Below the pieces are notes generated by a model. It was not told the origin of the DNA. It did no database searches and saw only the letters and a program-made list of their open reading frames with translations. Positions 4,904 through 11,983 of a stretch of DNA of 13,895 bases are shown one piece after another. The first letter of the stretch is position 1. Each line of letters begins with the position of its first letter. The stretch spans positions 1-13,895 of the forward strand of contig NCRO01000099.1 in assembly GCA_002849045.2 (NCBI GenBank), given 5' to 3'. Both the position numbers and the translations under genes were made by a program. Source of the stretch: Candidatus Sediminicultor secundus (GTDB taxonomy: Bacteria > Atribacterota > JS1 > SB-45 > 34-128).

Positions 4904-7030
4904 ATGTCTGATATGCTTCATTTGTGTGCAAAAGATAAAAAAGAGAAGATAAGCATATTTCGTAATCTCTTCAAAGGAAGAGAAGATGTGTTTGCCAAAT
5001 ATTGGGCAAGCCGCAGAACCGAGAAAAAGGGTTATTCTCCGGTATGTAAAAATGAGTGGATTCCTCAGATTTGTAGAAAACCGTGTGAGAAATGTGGAAA
5101 CAAGGATTATATCCCTTTAGATGATTTTTGGATTGAGAAACATCTAAAGGGAGAGGTAACTATCGGAATTTATCCTATTCAACTCGATGATAGAGTGAAT
5201 TTTATAGTTTTTGATTTCGATAAAGAGAATTGGTTTGAGAATGCAAAGCGATTAATAAAATTCTGTCAGAGCATTGACTTACCTACCTATTTAGAAGGGT
5301 CAAGATCGAGTAATGGGGGGCATCTTTGGATATTTTTTTCTCAATCGGTTAGTGCTGCAAAAGTGAGAGAGTTTGGTTTTATACTTCTTGAAAAAGCTGG
5401 CATTGTTGGTATTAGCGGAGATAAAAATGGATTTGATCGAATTTTTCCCAATCAGGATTTTTTGCAGGAGGGAGGATTAGGAAATCTAATTGCCTTGCCC
5501 CTGCAATACCATGCCCGGCAAAAAGGAAATACTTTATTTCTTGATCCAGATAATACATATATACCTTATATTAATCAATGGAATTTCTTAAGTGCTATTA
5601 GAAAAATTAGTGAAATTGACATTGATTTATTTCTTAGAAGCCCTTCAGCAGATATCCCTTTACCTATATCAGAAAAAAGATCCCTCAGGATTACCATTTC
5701 TAATTACATCTCAATTCCTATTAAAGATACAGATCGGCAGCTTTATCAATTCTTAAGGAAAAATTTGGTCATACATAATCCTATTTTTTATGATAAAAGG
5801 GCCAAGGGATTTTCTACCTGGGATACTCCCAAAATGATATATTGCCTAAATTCTAAAGGGGGTAATTATATTATTCCCCGAGGATTTTTTAAAAACATAG
5901 AAAGATATTTGTTTAAAAATTCAATATCATTTCAAGTGGAAGATAAAAGTATTAAGACTCCTAACCGAGCGTTCAGATGCAGATTCAAGATTTATAATTA
6001 CCAGAAGAAAGCCTTACATGAAATTTTAAAAAATAATGTGGGTATTCTGGAAGCCCCTCCAGGATACGGGAAGACTATAATTGCTTTAGCATCTTTTGTA
6101 TATAGAAAACAGAGTGCTTTGATTATTGTTCATACAAAGGAATTATTGGCTCAATGGATTCAAAAAATCGGAGATGTCCTGGGGATAGAAAAGGGTGATG
6201 TTGGCATAATTGGAGGAGGAAAGGAAAAGATTGGAAAGAAAATCACTGTAGCTACCTATCAGTCACTTGTCAGAAAGAACTTAAAAATAATAGTTGATAA
6301 AATAGGTTATGTTATTGTTGATGAATGCCATAGAGTACCAGCGAATACATTCCAAAAAGTAGTAAAAGAGTTCAAAGCTAGATATCTATTAGGGTTAACT
6401 GCTACCCCTTTTAGAAAAGATAAGTTGCAAAAATTAATGTTTCTCTATATGGGTGAAATCATTCATAGAATCGACCCGGATAAAATTTCAAATGAACTAA
6501 AAGGGGTTGATAGTCTCTTAGAAATAAGATATACAAATTTTTATCCAACTTTTGAAAAAGTTAAAAAATATAAGAAGATTATTGAAGCGCTGACAGAAGA
6601 TGAGAATCGAAATAATCTTATTGTCAGGGATATTATCGGTGAATATTCTTTAGATAAAAGCATTCTTGTGTTAACCGGAAGAAAGGGACATTGTTTAGAA
6701 ATTTCCCAAACGAACCGCTACAAATTTGGTTTTATTTTTATTTCCCAGATCCTTTACCACCATCTCCGCTACTCTCTTACTTGCCCCCATTACACTGGTA
6801 GGATTAATGGCTTTATCAGTAGAAATCATTACCACCCTTTCCGCCCCATACTTCTCCGCCAATTCCCCCACATTCTTGGTCCCTATAATATTATTCATTA
6901 CTGCTTCATCGGGATGGAATTCCATCATCGGGACATGCTTATGGGCTGCCGTATGAAAAACCACTTCCGGCACATATTTCTTAAATATCTTATCCATCTT
7001 TTCTCTATCTCTAATATCAGCCACCACTAA
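4904..7030 (+). CDS. TOTE-type primase-helicase, broken: native sequence ends near 6706
   Basis: The N-terminal part matches the archaeo-eukaryotic primase domain found in TOTE conflict systems. It has a zinc-knuckle-like Cys48/57/61/64, the metal-binding FDFD (Asp104, Asp106), SRSSNGGHLWIFF with His140, FDRIFPNQD (177-185) and GLGNLIALPLQ (191-201). A superfamily 2 helicase domain follows, with Walker A APPGYGKT (384-391), DECH (473-476) and TATP (499-502). After VLTGRKGHCLEI (about residue 600), where the second RecA domain should begin, the frame enters the antisense strand of the dehydratase. Residues from about 602 to 708 are meaningless, and helicase motifs IV-VI are missing. The truncated protein should not unwind DNA. 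The start is the first ATG; no convincing Shine-Dalgarno is seen. Family assignment is strong; a role in phage or plasmid defence is inferred from the family. Confidence 0.85.
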   Translation: MSDMLHLCAKDKKEKISIFRNLFKGREDVFAKYWASRRTEKKGYSPVCKNEWIPQICRKPCEKCGNKDYIPLDDFWIEKHLKGEVTIGIYPIQLDDRVNFIVFDFDKENWFENAKRLIKFCQSIDLPTYLEGSRSSNGGHLWIFFSQSVSAAKVREFGFILLEKAGIVGISGDKNGFDRIFPNQDFLQEGGLGNLIALPLQYHARQKGNTLFLDPDNTYIPYINQWNFLSAIRKISEIDIDLFLRSPSADIPLPISEKRSLRITISNYISIPIKDTDRQLYQFLRKNLVIHNPIFYDKRAKGFSTWDTPKMIYCLNSKGGNYIIPRGFFKNIERYLFKNSISFQVEDKSIKTPNRAFRCRFKIYNYQKKALHEILKNNVGILEAPPGYGKTIIALASFVYRKQSALIIVHTKELLAQWIQKIGDVLGIEKGDVGIIGGGKEKIGKKITVATYQSLVRKNLKIIVDKIGYVIVDECHRVPANTFQKVVKEFKARYLLGLTATPFRKDKLQKLMFLYMGEIIHRIDPDKISNELKGVDSLLEIRYTNFYPTFEKVKKYKKIIEALTEDENRNNLIVRDIIGEYSLDKSILVLTGRKGHCLEISQTNRYKFGFIFISQILYHHLRYSLTCPHYTGRINGFISRNHYHPFRPILLRQFPHILGPYNIIHYCFIGMEFHHRDMLMGCRMKNHFRHIFLKYLIHLFSISNISHH

Positions 7031-8023
7031 CTCAATCTCCATCCCCGACCATTTCCTTTCAAGTTCAAGATTTATGTGGAAAAGACCATTTTCACTATGG
7101 TCTAACAAAATCAAACTCCTCGGCTCAAATTTACAAATTTGCCGAGCCAGCTCTCCTCCGATCGAGCCTCCCCCTCCGGTCACCATCACCCTTTTGCCCT
7201 TTAGATATTCTGAAATCTCCTCTAAGTTTAAATCTACCGGCTCTCTCCCTAACAAATCTTCAATCCTTACCTCCCTGATCCGGGAAACACTGACCTTCCC
7301 ATCCACCAACTCATACAGTCCGGGTAAAGTCTTTATCTTTACTTCTTTATTTTTTACATTATCAACGATTCTCTTAATTTGTTTGCCCTTTGCAGTAGGA
7401 ATAGCAATAATAACTGTATTAATCTGTTCTTTTTCCAAAACATCATTTATCTCTTTAACGCTACCAAATACTTTTCTGCCATGAATGCTCTTTCCAATCT
7501 TCTCCTTATCATCATCAATAAAACCGATCAAAGTACCTAAATCACATCTTTTTATTATCTCCCGGGAAATAACCTCTCCGGCATCTCCTGCACCCACAAT
7601 TAATATTCGTTCTTGCCCCCTGTTTGAAGCGCCCTTCCTCTCACAATATAACCTCCAAACCAATCTACTTCCTCCCACCAGGGCCAGACTGAAAAACCAG
7701 GTTAAGGCCATCACTGTCCGAGGAGGAAAAAATCCCTCCACTAAATTTAAACATAAAATCGAAACAAATATCCCTGCTGTAACGACTTCAGCTATTAAAA
7801 AAAGATCATTGATACTTAAATATCTCCAAATTCTCCTATATAATCTAAAGATTATCGCAGATAAATAGAAAAATAAAGGAAGATAGACAAATAATCCTCG
7901 ATAAAGATAAAAATATGGACTGCAATCTTTGCCATATTTTAATACCAGAGTAATAATTAACGAAACATCTATTAAAGCAAAATCCAAAACAACCCAGGAA
8001 AAACTTCTAAAAAATCTCTTCAT
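6695..8023 (-). CDS. Nucleotide-sugar 4,6-dehydratase (FlaA1/CapD/PglF type), truncated at its 3' end
   Basis: The 442 residues hold four predicted membrane helices (about 9-29, 44-60, 74-93 and 102-118), then a first nucleotide-binding domain (ERILIVGAGDAGE, 138-150). The SDR catalytic domain follows with TGGGGSIG (282-289), HTAAHKHVPMME (357-368), STDKA (401-405) and MGASKR (412-417). Met replaces the usual SDR tyrosine, as is typical of FlaA1/PglF dehydratases. These enzymes make UDP-4-keto-6-deoxy sugars for surface glycans. ATG at 8023 follows an AAGGG ribosome binding site. After VAVR the protein reads LGNF and stops, whereas the copy at 1-590 reads FGNVLESNGS and continues. About 170 C-terminal residues are lost at the junction near 6701, so this copy is probably inactive as read here. 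It may also be an artefact of the join. Confidence 0.93.
   Translation of the reverse strand: MKRFFRSFSWVVLDFALIDVSLIITLVLKYGKDCSPYFYLYRGLFVYLPLFFYLSAIIFRLYRRIWRYLSINDLFLIAEVVTAGIFVSILCLNLVEGFFPPRTVMALTWFFSLALVGGSRLVWRLYCERKGASNRGQERILIVGAGDAGEVISREIIKRCDLGTLIGFIDDDKEKIGKSIHGRKVFGSVKEINDVLEKEQINTVIIAIPTAKGKQIKRIVDNVKNKEVKIKTLPGLYELVDGKVSVSRIREVRIEDLLGREPVDLNLEEISEYLKGKRVMVTGGGGSIGGELARQICKFEPRSLILLDHSENGLFHINLELERKWSGMEIELVVADIRDREKMDKIFKKYVPEVVFHTAAHKHVPMMEFHPDEAVMNNIIGTKNVGELAEKYGAERVVMISTDKAINPTSVMGASKRVAEMVVKDLGNKNKTKFVAVRLGNF
6701..6774 (-). repeat. Right copy of inverted repeat; rearrangement junction at its left edge
   Basis: This is the reverse complement of 1-74 with one mismatch at 6707, close to the junction. 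To its left lies helicase coding sequence on the plus strand, to its right the dehydratase on the minus strand. The two broken genes meet tail to tail here. Confidence 0.95.
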
Positions 8024-8092
8024 AGATTCCCTTCCACACTTTAACTTTAATTTACTGATCTCTTAGCTTATTAATTTGCAATTATTTATCCT

Positions 8093-8121
8093 TATATATT
8101 TATATTCTACAAAATTTTCAA
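8093..8121 (-). promoter_or_regulatory. Candidate promoter for the dehydratase gene
   Basis: On the minus strand TTGAAA (8121-8116), a 17-base spacer and TATATA (8098-8093) lie about 70 bases before the ATG at 8023. The preceding gene of the operon ends at 8791, so a separate promoter is plausible. The region is AT-rich, which makes chance matches likely. Confidence 0.35.
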
Positions 8122-8406
8122 AAATCCTCTTTTTTTATTAAAAATATATTTTTAATACTTGAAAATAGGAAGAGAAAAGCCGTGAGGGCAAAACTATTCC
8201 TGTCCTCTCTTCTCAATTTAATCAGATTACTGATCACTATAGAGCATAGATAAAAGTTTCTCTTGGCTGGCTGATAGCTGCCTTGAAAAATGACTATCAA
8301 GATCCTGAGTAGGAAAAATATGATGAAGAACCTGTAAGATAGGCGTTTCGCCCATCTATGAATTAATTTAAGAGTTTGATTTATCAAACCCCCATAATCC
8401 CAAAAT

Positions 8407-8444
8407 GTAATTGCAAACCCTAATTTATCAGGGCGTGGCAATCC
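8407..8444. repeat. Degenerate copy of a dispersed intergenic repeat
   Basis: GTAATTGCAAACCCTAA, then TTTATCAGGGCGTGGCAATC, has the layout of the dispersed GTCATTGCGAG ... CGTGGCAATC repeats common between genes of several uncultured bacterial lineages. An inner imperfect palindrome (CCCTAAT-TT-ATCAGGG, 8418-8433) sits between outer TTGC and GCAA. Family membership is from memory, not from a search. Confidence 0.4.
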
Positions 8445-8651
8445 CGTAATCAATGAGATTTGTATATTGAATTAAAGGAAATGTGGAATGGAAATAAAGA
8501 CATGGTTAGATATAATCGCTAGAAATACATAATACTATCACCACACTAAATCAGCAGAATCGGGAATATTACTCTCTGCGCTTCTCAGAAGTACAGAAAG
8601 AACTCTCTGGAATGAAGGTAGAGCTGGACAAAATTGAATAAAACTATTGAC

Positions 8652-8696
8652 AAAAGGGGACAAGACACTTTTAATAATAAAAAGTAGTCCCCTTTT
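8652..8696. terminator. Hairpin with AAAAGGGGAC/GTCCCCTTTT arms
   Basis: Outer arms of 10 bases (8652-8661 and 8687-8696) and an inner stem ACTTTT/AAAAGT (8667-8672 and 8680-8685) are separated by an unequal internal loop. T-rich sequence follows on the plus strand. On the minus strand the arm ends in TTTT about 95 bases after the E1 beta stop, so it may terminate the polysaccharide operon. The arm ends are shared with the palindrome at 1578-1651. Confidence 0.6.
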
Positions 8697-8790
8697 TTCA
8701 TTTTTTTCTTTCAAATAAAAAATATCATTTAATTTTTATTAATTCTTATAGATATGTACTTATTACTTACTTGCCATTTATAAAATAAAG

Positions 8791-9765
8791 TTATGAAAGT
8801 ACATTTTTCACAGCATCAACAATATTAGTATAGTCGGGGAAATAAGCCTTTTCCAAAGGCGTACTTGCTGGTACAGCAGAATCAGGAAAATTTACATATT
8901 GTACGGAGTTTTTTAGAATATTAAAATTTGTTTTTAAAATCATTGATACTACATGTTCTGAAAAACTGCAACAAGGACAATCTGGATTTGCAATAACTAA
9001 TCTGCCAGTTTTTTCTAAAGATTTCATAATAATATCTATATCTAAGGGTTTTAAAGTCCGAGGGTCAATAACTTCAATACTTATTCCCTCATTAGCAAGC
9101 AAATCGGCTGCCTTTATAGCTTCCTTTACTAAATAAGATACTGCTACGATCGTTACATCAGAACCTTCTCTACATATTTTTCCTTTCCCTAAAAGCACCT
9201 CATAAATCTCATCGGGGACTTCCTCTTTAATTTCATATAACCAACGATCATCACAATATAAAACTGGATTATCATCTCGAACAGCCGCAATTAATAAACC
9301 TTTTGCCTCATAAGGAGAAGCTGGACACACAACTTTCAATCCAGGAATATGAATATACATCGCAAACGGACTTTGAGAATGCTGAGCAGCCTGCTCATTA
9401 CCTTTATTTACTATACCCCGGATAGTCACAGGAACATTAACTTTTCCCCCAAACATATAATACCAATGAGCACAATGATTAATTATCTGATCCATTGCTA
9501 AATACATAAAATCCATTCGAGGATAAAAAACAATTGGACGCATACCTGCCATTGCAGCACCAATTGCAGCACCGGTCACCACAGCTTCGGAAATAGGAGT
9601 ATCTATCACTCTTTTCGACCCAAACTTAGCTACAAGCCCAAGCGTACTTGTTCCAACACACCAAGGACTATCCACACCTTGACCAATAACAAAAACACGA
9701 TCATCCACAGCTAATAACTGCTGATGTGCTTCATTAATAGCTTCCGCATAACTCTTTACTGTCAT
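8791..9765 (-). CDS. Thiamine-diphosphate dehydrogenase E1 component, beta subunit
   Basis: A 324-residue protein with the transketolase-like pyrimidine domain and C-terminal domain of a 2-oxo acid or acetoin dehydrogenase E1 beta subunit. Landmarks are DTPISEAVVTGAAIGAAMAGMRPI with the cofactor-activating Glu60, AAQHSQSPFAMYIHIPGLKVVCPASPYEAKGLL with His129, and VSYLVKEAIKAADLL with EVIDPRTLKPLD in the C-terminal domain. Length is normal. The segment NPDCPCCSFSEH carries three close cysteines (263, 265, 266) where family members I know have a glycine-rich stretch. The start overlaps the alpha-subunit stop (ATGA) behind a GGGAGGT site, so the two are surely made together as an alpha2beta2 enzyme. 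No E2 or E3 gene is in the window. Neighbouring aminotransferases and glycan genes suggest biosynthetic use of a decarboxylated 2-oxo acid. The substrate is unknown. Confidence 0.9.
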   Translation of the reverse strand: MTVKSYAEAINEAHQQLLAVDDRVFVIGQGVDSPWCVGTSTLGLVAKFGSKRVIDTPISEAVVTGAAIGAAMAGMRPIVFYPRMDFMYLAMDQIINHCAHWYYMFGGKVNVPVTIRGIVNKGNEQAAQHSQSPFAMYIHIPGLKVVCPASPYEAKGLLIAAVRDDNPVLYCDDRWLYEIKEEVPDEIYEVLLGKGKICREGSDVTIVAVSYLVKEAIKAADLLANEGISIEVIDPRTLKPLDIDIIMKSLEKTGRLVIANPDCPCCSFSEHVVSMILKTNFNILKNSVQYVNFPDSAVPASTPLEKAYFPDYTNIVDAVKNVLS

Positions 9766-10787
9766 GACCTACCTCCCTCTTTAAAAACATACTTAGTTAG
9801 ATCTGAAACATCGGGAAAAGGACTAGACTTTGCATAAGATACTGCTTCGCTTATTTCAGTTGATACCTCTTGCCGCATTTTCCTTAATTCCATACTTGAT
9901 ATTACTCCATCGTTCACAAGAAAGTTAGAAAAATGTTTAATCGGACACCGTTCTATCCAACTATTTAATTCATCCTGGCTACGCAACCCAAGGTCTACAT
10001 CATAATTAGGACCAACATGTCCACGCCAGCGATAAGTACGACATTCGATAAAACTAGGTCCCTGCCCTTTTCGGGCTCTGCTTACCGCATCTCTTGCTGC
10101 ATAATAGACATCGAGTACATTATTGCCATCCACAACAGTTGATTCTAAACCATGTTCTTTTGCAATATCATGAATATTATCCTTGACCCGACGTTTATTT
10201 AAGGGCATATGTGTACAATAAAGGTTATTCTCGCAAACAAAAATTATTGGTAAGTACTTAAGGGCTGAAAAATTAGCAGCTTCATGCCAAATTCCTTCTT
10301 CTGGTACTCCATCACCATGAAAAACAATTGTTACTCTTTCAGATCCGCGGATAGATTCAGCAAGTGCTGCACCAACCGCAATTCCCACACTACCACCTAC
10401 GATAGAAGATGTTCCAAGAATTCCCACTTCCGGAGATACAAGATGCATAGAACCACCATGACCTTTAGAACAGCCTGTTCTTCTTCCAAAAATCTCTGCC
10501 ATAGCAGCTTTTAGATCACCACCTTTAGCAATATAGTGTCCATGCGACCTATGCGTACCAAAAAGATAGTCATCCTTCTTTAGAGCATAGCAAACACCTG
10601 TGGCAACCGCTTCCTGGCCAATGTAGAGATGGCAAGGAGTAATAATATCCCCCTGTTGAACCAAAGTAGCAATCTGCTCCTCAAATTCTCGTATTCGAAT
10701 CATGGTAAGCAGCATCCACTCTAACCCGCTTTTATTTATATCATTCACCTCAAATTCAAGTGGTAAGGCAAGTGAAAATTTATCCAT
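9762..10787 (-). CDS. Thiamine-diphosphate dehydrogenase E1 component, alpha subunit
   Basis: A 341-residue E1 alpha subunit that binds the diphosphate end of thiamine diphosphate. The cofactor signature runs from GDG (158-160) through EEGIWHEAANFSALKYLP to ENN (186-188). THRSHGHYIAKG (78-89) and GCSKGHGGSMHL (105-116) are the active-site loop segments of pyruvate, branched-chain and acetoin dehydrogenases. The protein should decarboxylate a 2-oxo acid and hand over a two-carbon or acyl unit. ATG at 10787 lies behind GAGGTGAT, which overlaps the stop of the upstream aminotransferase. Its own stop overlaps the beta-subunit start. With no lipoyl E2 nearby, the unit may be passed to another acceptor, possibly a sugar, or to an E2 elsewhere in the genome. 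Subunit identity is firm; pathway is open. Confidence 0.92.
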   Translation of the reverse strand: MDKFSLALPLEFEVNDINKSGLEWMLLTMIRIREFEEQIATLVQQGDIITPCHLYIGQEAVATGVCYALKKDDYLFGTHRSHGHYIAKGGDLKAAMAEIFGRRTGCSKGHGGSMHLVSPEVGILGTSSIVGGSVGIAVGAALAESIRGSERVTIVFHGDGVPEEGIWHEAANFSALKYLPIIFVCENNLYCTHMPLNKRRVKDNIHDIAKEHGLESTVVDGNNVLDVYYAARDAVSRARKGQGPSFIECRTYRWRGHVGPNYDVDLGLRSQDELNSWIERCPIKHFSNFLVNDGVISSMELRKMRQEVSTEISEAVSYAKSSPFPDVSDLTKYVFKEGGRS

Positions 10788-10794
10788 TATAATA

Positions 10795-11964
10795 TCACCT
10801 CATAAATTTATTTAGCGCTTTCTCTACTGCAAACAAAGTCTCCCACTTCTTACAAAAACAAAATCTCACTTGGGTTCTTCCTTTTTCGGGATTAGAATAA
10901 AAAGAAGAGCCAGGTACTGTTGCTACCCCGGTATCTTCAATAAGTTTCCGACTAAAATTAAAATCATCATCTATTTTCATTCTCTTCATCAAGTCATCTA
11001 CCTCTGTAATTATATAGTAGGACCCTTTGGGTAAATAAGGCTTAAACCCTGTCTTGTCTAAAATATTATATAATAATTCCCTTGCTTTAGCATAATGCAG
11101 CTGCAAATTAACATAATATTCCTTATCAAAAAATAAAGCTACAACAGCTGCATGTTGAAAAGGAGTTGGTGCTCCTACTGTAAGAAAATCGTGTACCTTA
11201 CGAATACGCTCAGTAATCGGTTTTTTTGCAATAGCCCAACCTACCCGCCATCCAGTAACGGAGTATGTTTTAGAGATAGAATTAATAGTAATTGTTCTAT
11301 CCTCCATTCCTGGTATAGTAGCCAGGGAAATATGTTTTTCACCATCATATAATATATGCTCATAAATCTCATCAGTTATGGCATAAGTATCCCACTTCAT
11401 ACATAATCGAGCAATTTCTTCTAATTCCTGCTTAGAAAAAACTTTTCCAGTTGGATTGTTCGGAGTATTAATGATAATTGCCTTGGTTTTTACATTGAAT
11501 GTTCTCTCTAATTCTTCAAAGGAAAATTTCCAATCAGGAGTATTTAATGTTACATAACGGGGTGCCGCTCCGGAAAGAATAGCATCTGGACCATAATTCT
11601 CATAAAAGGGTTCGAATACAATAGTCTCATCACCCGAATTAATTATTGCCTTCAAAGTAGCAATCATCGCCTCTGTAGCTCCACAAGTTACCGTAATATC
11701 AGTTTTAGGATTACACTTAATTCTGTTATAATCATTAGCTTTTTTGCTTATTGCTTCTCGAAGTTCCGGTTCACCAAAAGTAACCGGATATTGATTCCAA
11801 CCTTCATTAATCGCCTTAATTGCAGCTTCTTTTATGGCTTTAGGACTTTCAAAATCTGGAAAACCCTGAGAAAGATTATAACCACCCGCAGCATCACATA
11901 TTCTGGTCATTTCTCGAATAACTGACTCTGTAAAAGTTTCAGTGATTCTCGCCAACTCTTTCAT
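10795..11964 (-). CDS. Class I/II PLP-dependent aminotransferase
   Basis: A 389-residue fold-type I aminotransferase resembling the kynurenine, glutamine and methionine aminotransferase group. Visible landmarks are YNLSQGFPDFESP (29-41), the CGATEAM loop, NTPNNPTGK (166-174), ITDEIYEHILYDG with Asp198, and SISKTYSVTGWRVGW with the PLP-binding Lys232. Full length. It would interconvert an amino acid and a 2-oxo acid. It lies 7 bases before E1 alpha, so its 2-oxo acid product may feed the E1 enzyme; this is inference from gene order. ATG at 11964 has GGAGG five bases upstream. The gap to the preceding DegT gene is 19 bases, indicating one operon. Substrate choice within this subgroup cannot be read reliably. 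Confidence 0.92.
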   Translation of the reverse strand: MKELARITETFTESVIREMTRICDAAGGYNLSQGFPDFESPKAIKEAAIKAINEGWNQYPVTFGEPELREAISKKANDYNRIKCNPKTDITVTCGATEAMIATLKAIINSGDETIVFEPFYENYGPDAILSGAAPRYVTLNTPDWKFSFEELERTFNVKTKAIIINTPNNPTGKVFSKQELEEIARLCMKWDTYAITDEIYEHILYDGEKHISLATIPGMEDRTITINSISKTYSVTGWRVGWAIAKKPITERIRKVHDFLTVGAPTPFQHAAVVALFFDKEYYVNLQLHYAKARELLYNILDKTGFKPYLPKGSYYIITEVDDLMKRMKIDDDFNFSRKLIEDTGVATVPGSSFYSNPEKGRTQVRFCFCKKWETLFAVEKALNKFMR

Positions 11965-11983
11965 AAAACCTCCAAATAATTAA

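Larger units (their letters stand above)
8122..8790. other. Gene-free, repeat-bearing interval between E1 beta and the dehydratase
   Basis: No convincing gene, tRNA or riboswitch is seen. The stretch holds a small hairpin at 8337-8357 (AGATAGGCG-TTT-CGCCCATCT, one G-T pair), a 7-base-arm palindrome at 8374-8389, and the repeat-like segment at 8407-8444. It also holds a possible peptide remnant at 8488-8640 and the hairpin at 8652-8696. The 111-codon open frame on the minus strand at 8453-8118 crosses three of these palindromes and is not believed to be a gene. Confidence 0.6.

Noticed and set aside
6707..7030. The last 107 codons of the helicase reading frame
   Set aside because: They are the antisense strand of the conserved SDR domain of the dehydratase and match no helicase C-terminal motif.
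6726..7868. Three plus-strand open frames of 76, 136 and 127 codons
   Set aside because: All lie opposite the dehydratase, whose conserved motifs fix the coding strand.
8118..8453. A 111-codon open frame on the minus strand
   Set aside because: It runs through three palindromes and the dispersed-repeat-like segment, has no recognisable domain, and lacks a clear ribosome binding site. It is better explained as repeat DNA.
8122..8790. tRNA, riboswitch or small RNA gene in the gap
   Set aside because: No cloverleaf or known aptamer core was recognised. The stems present are short, separate and better read as repeats or terminators.
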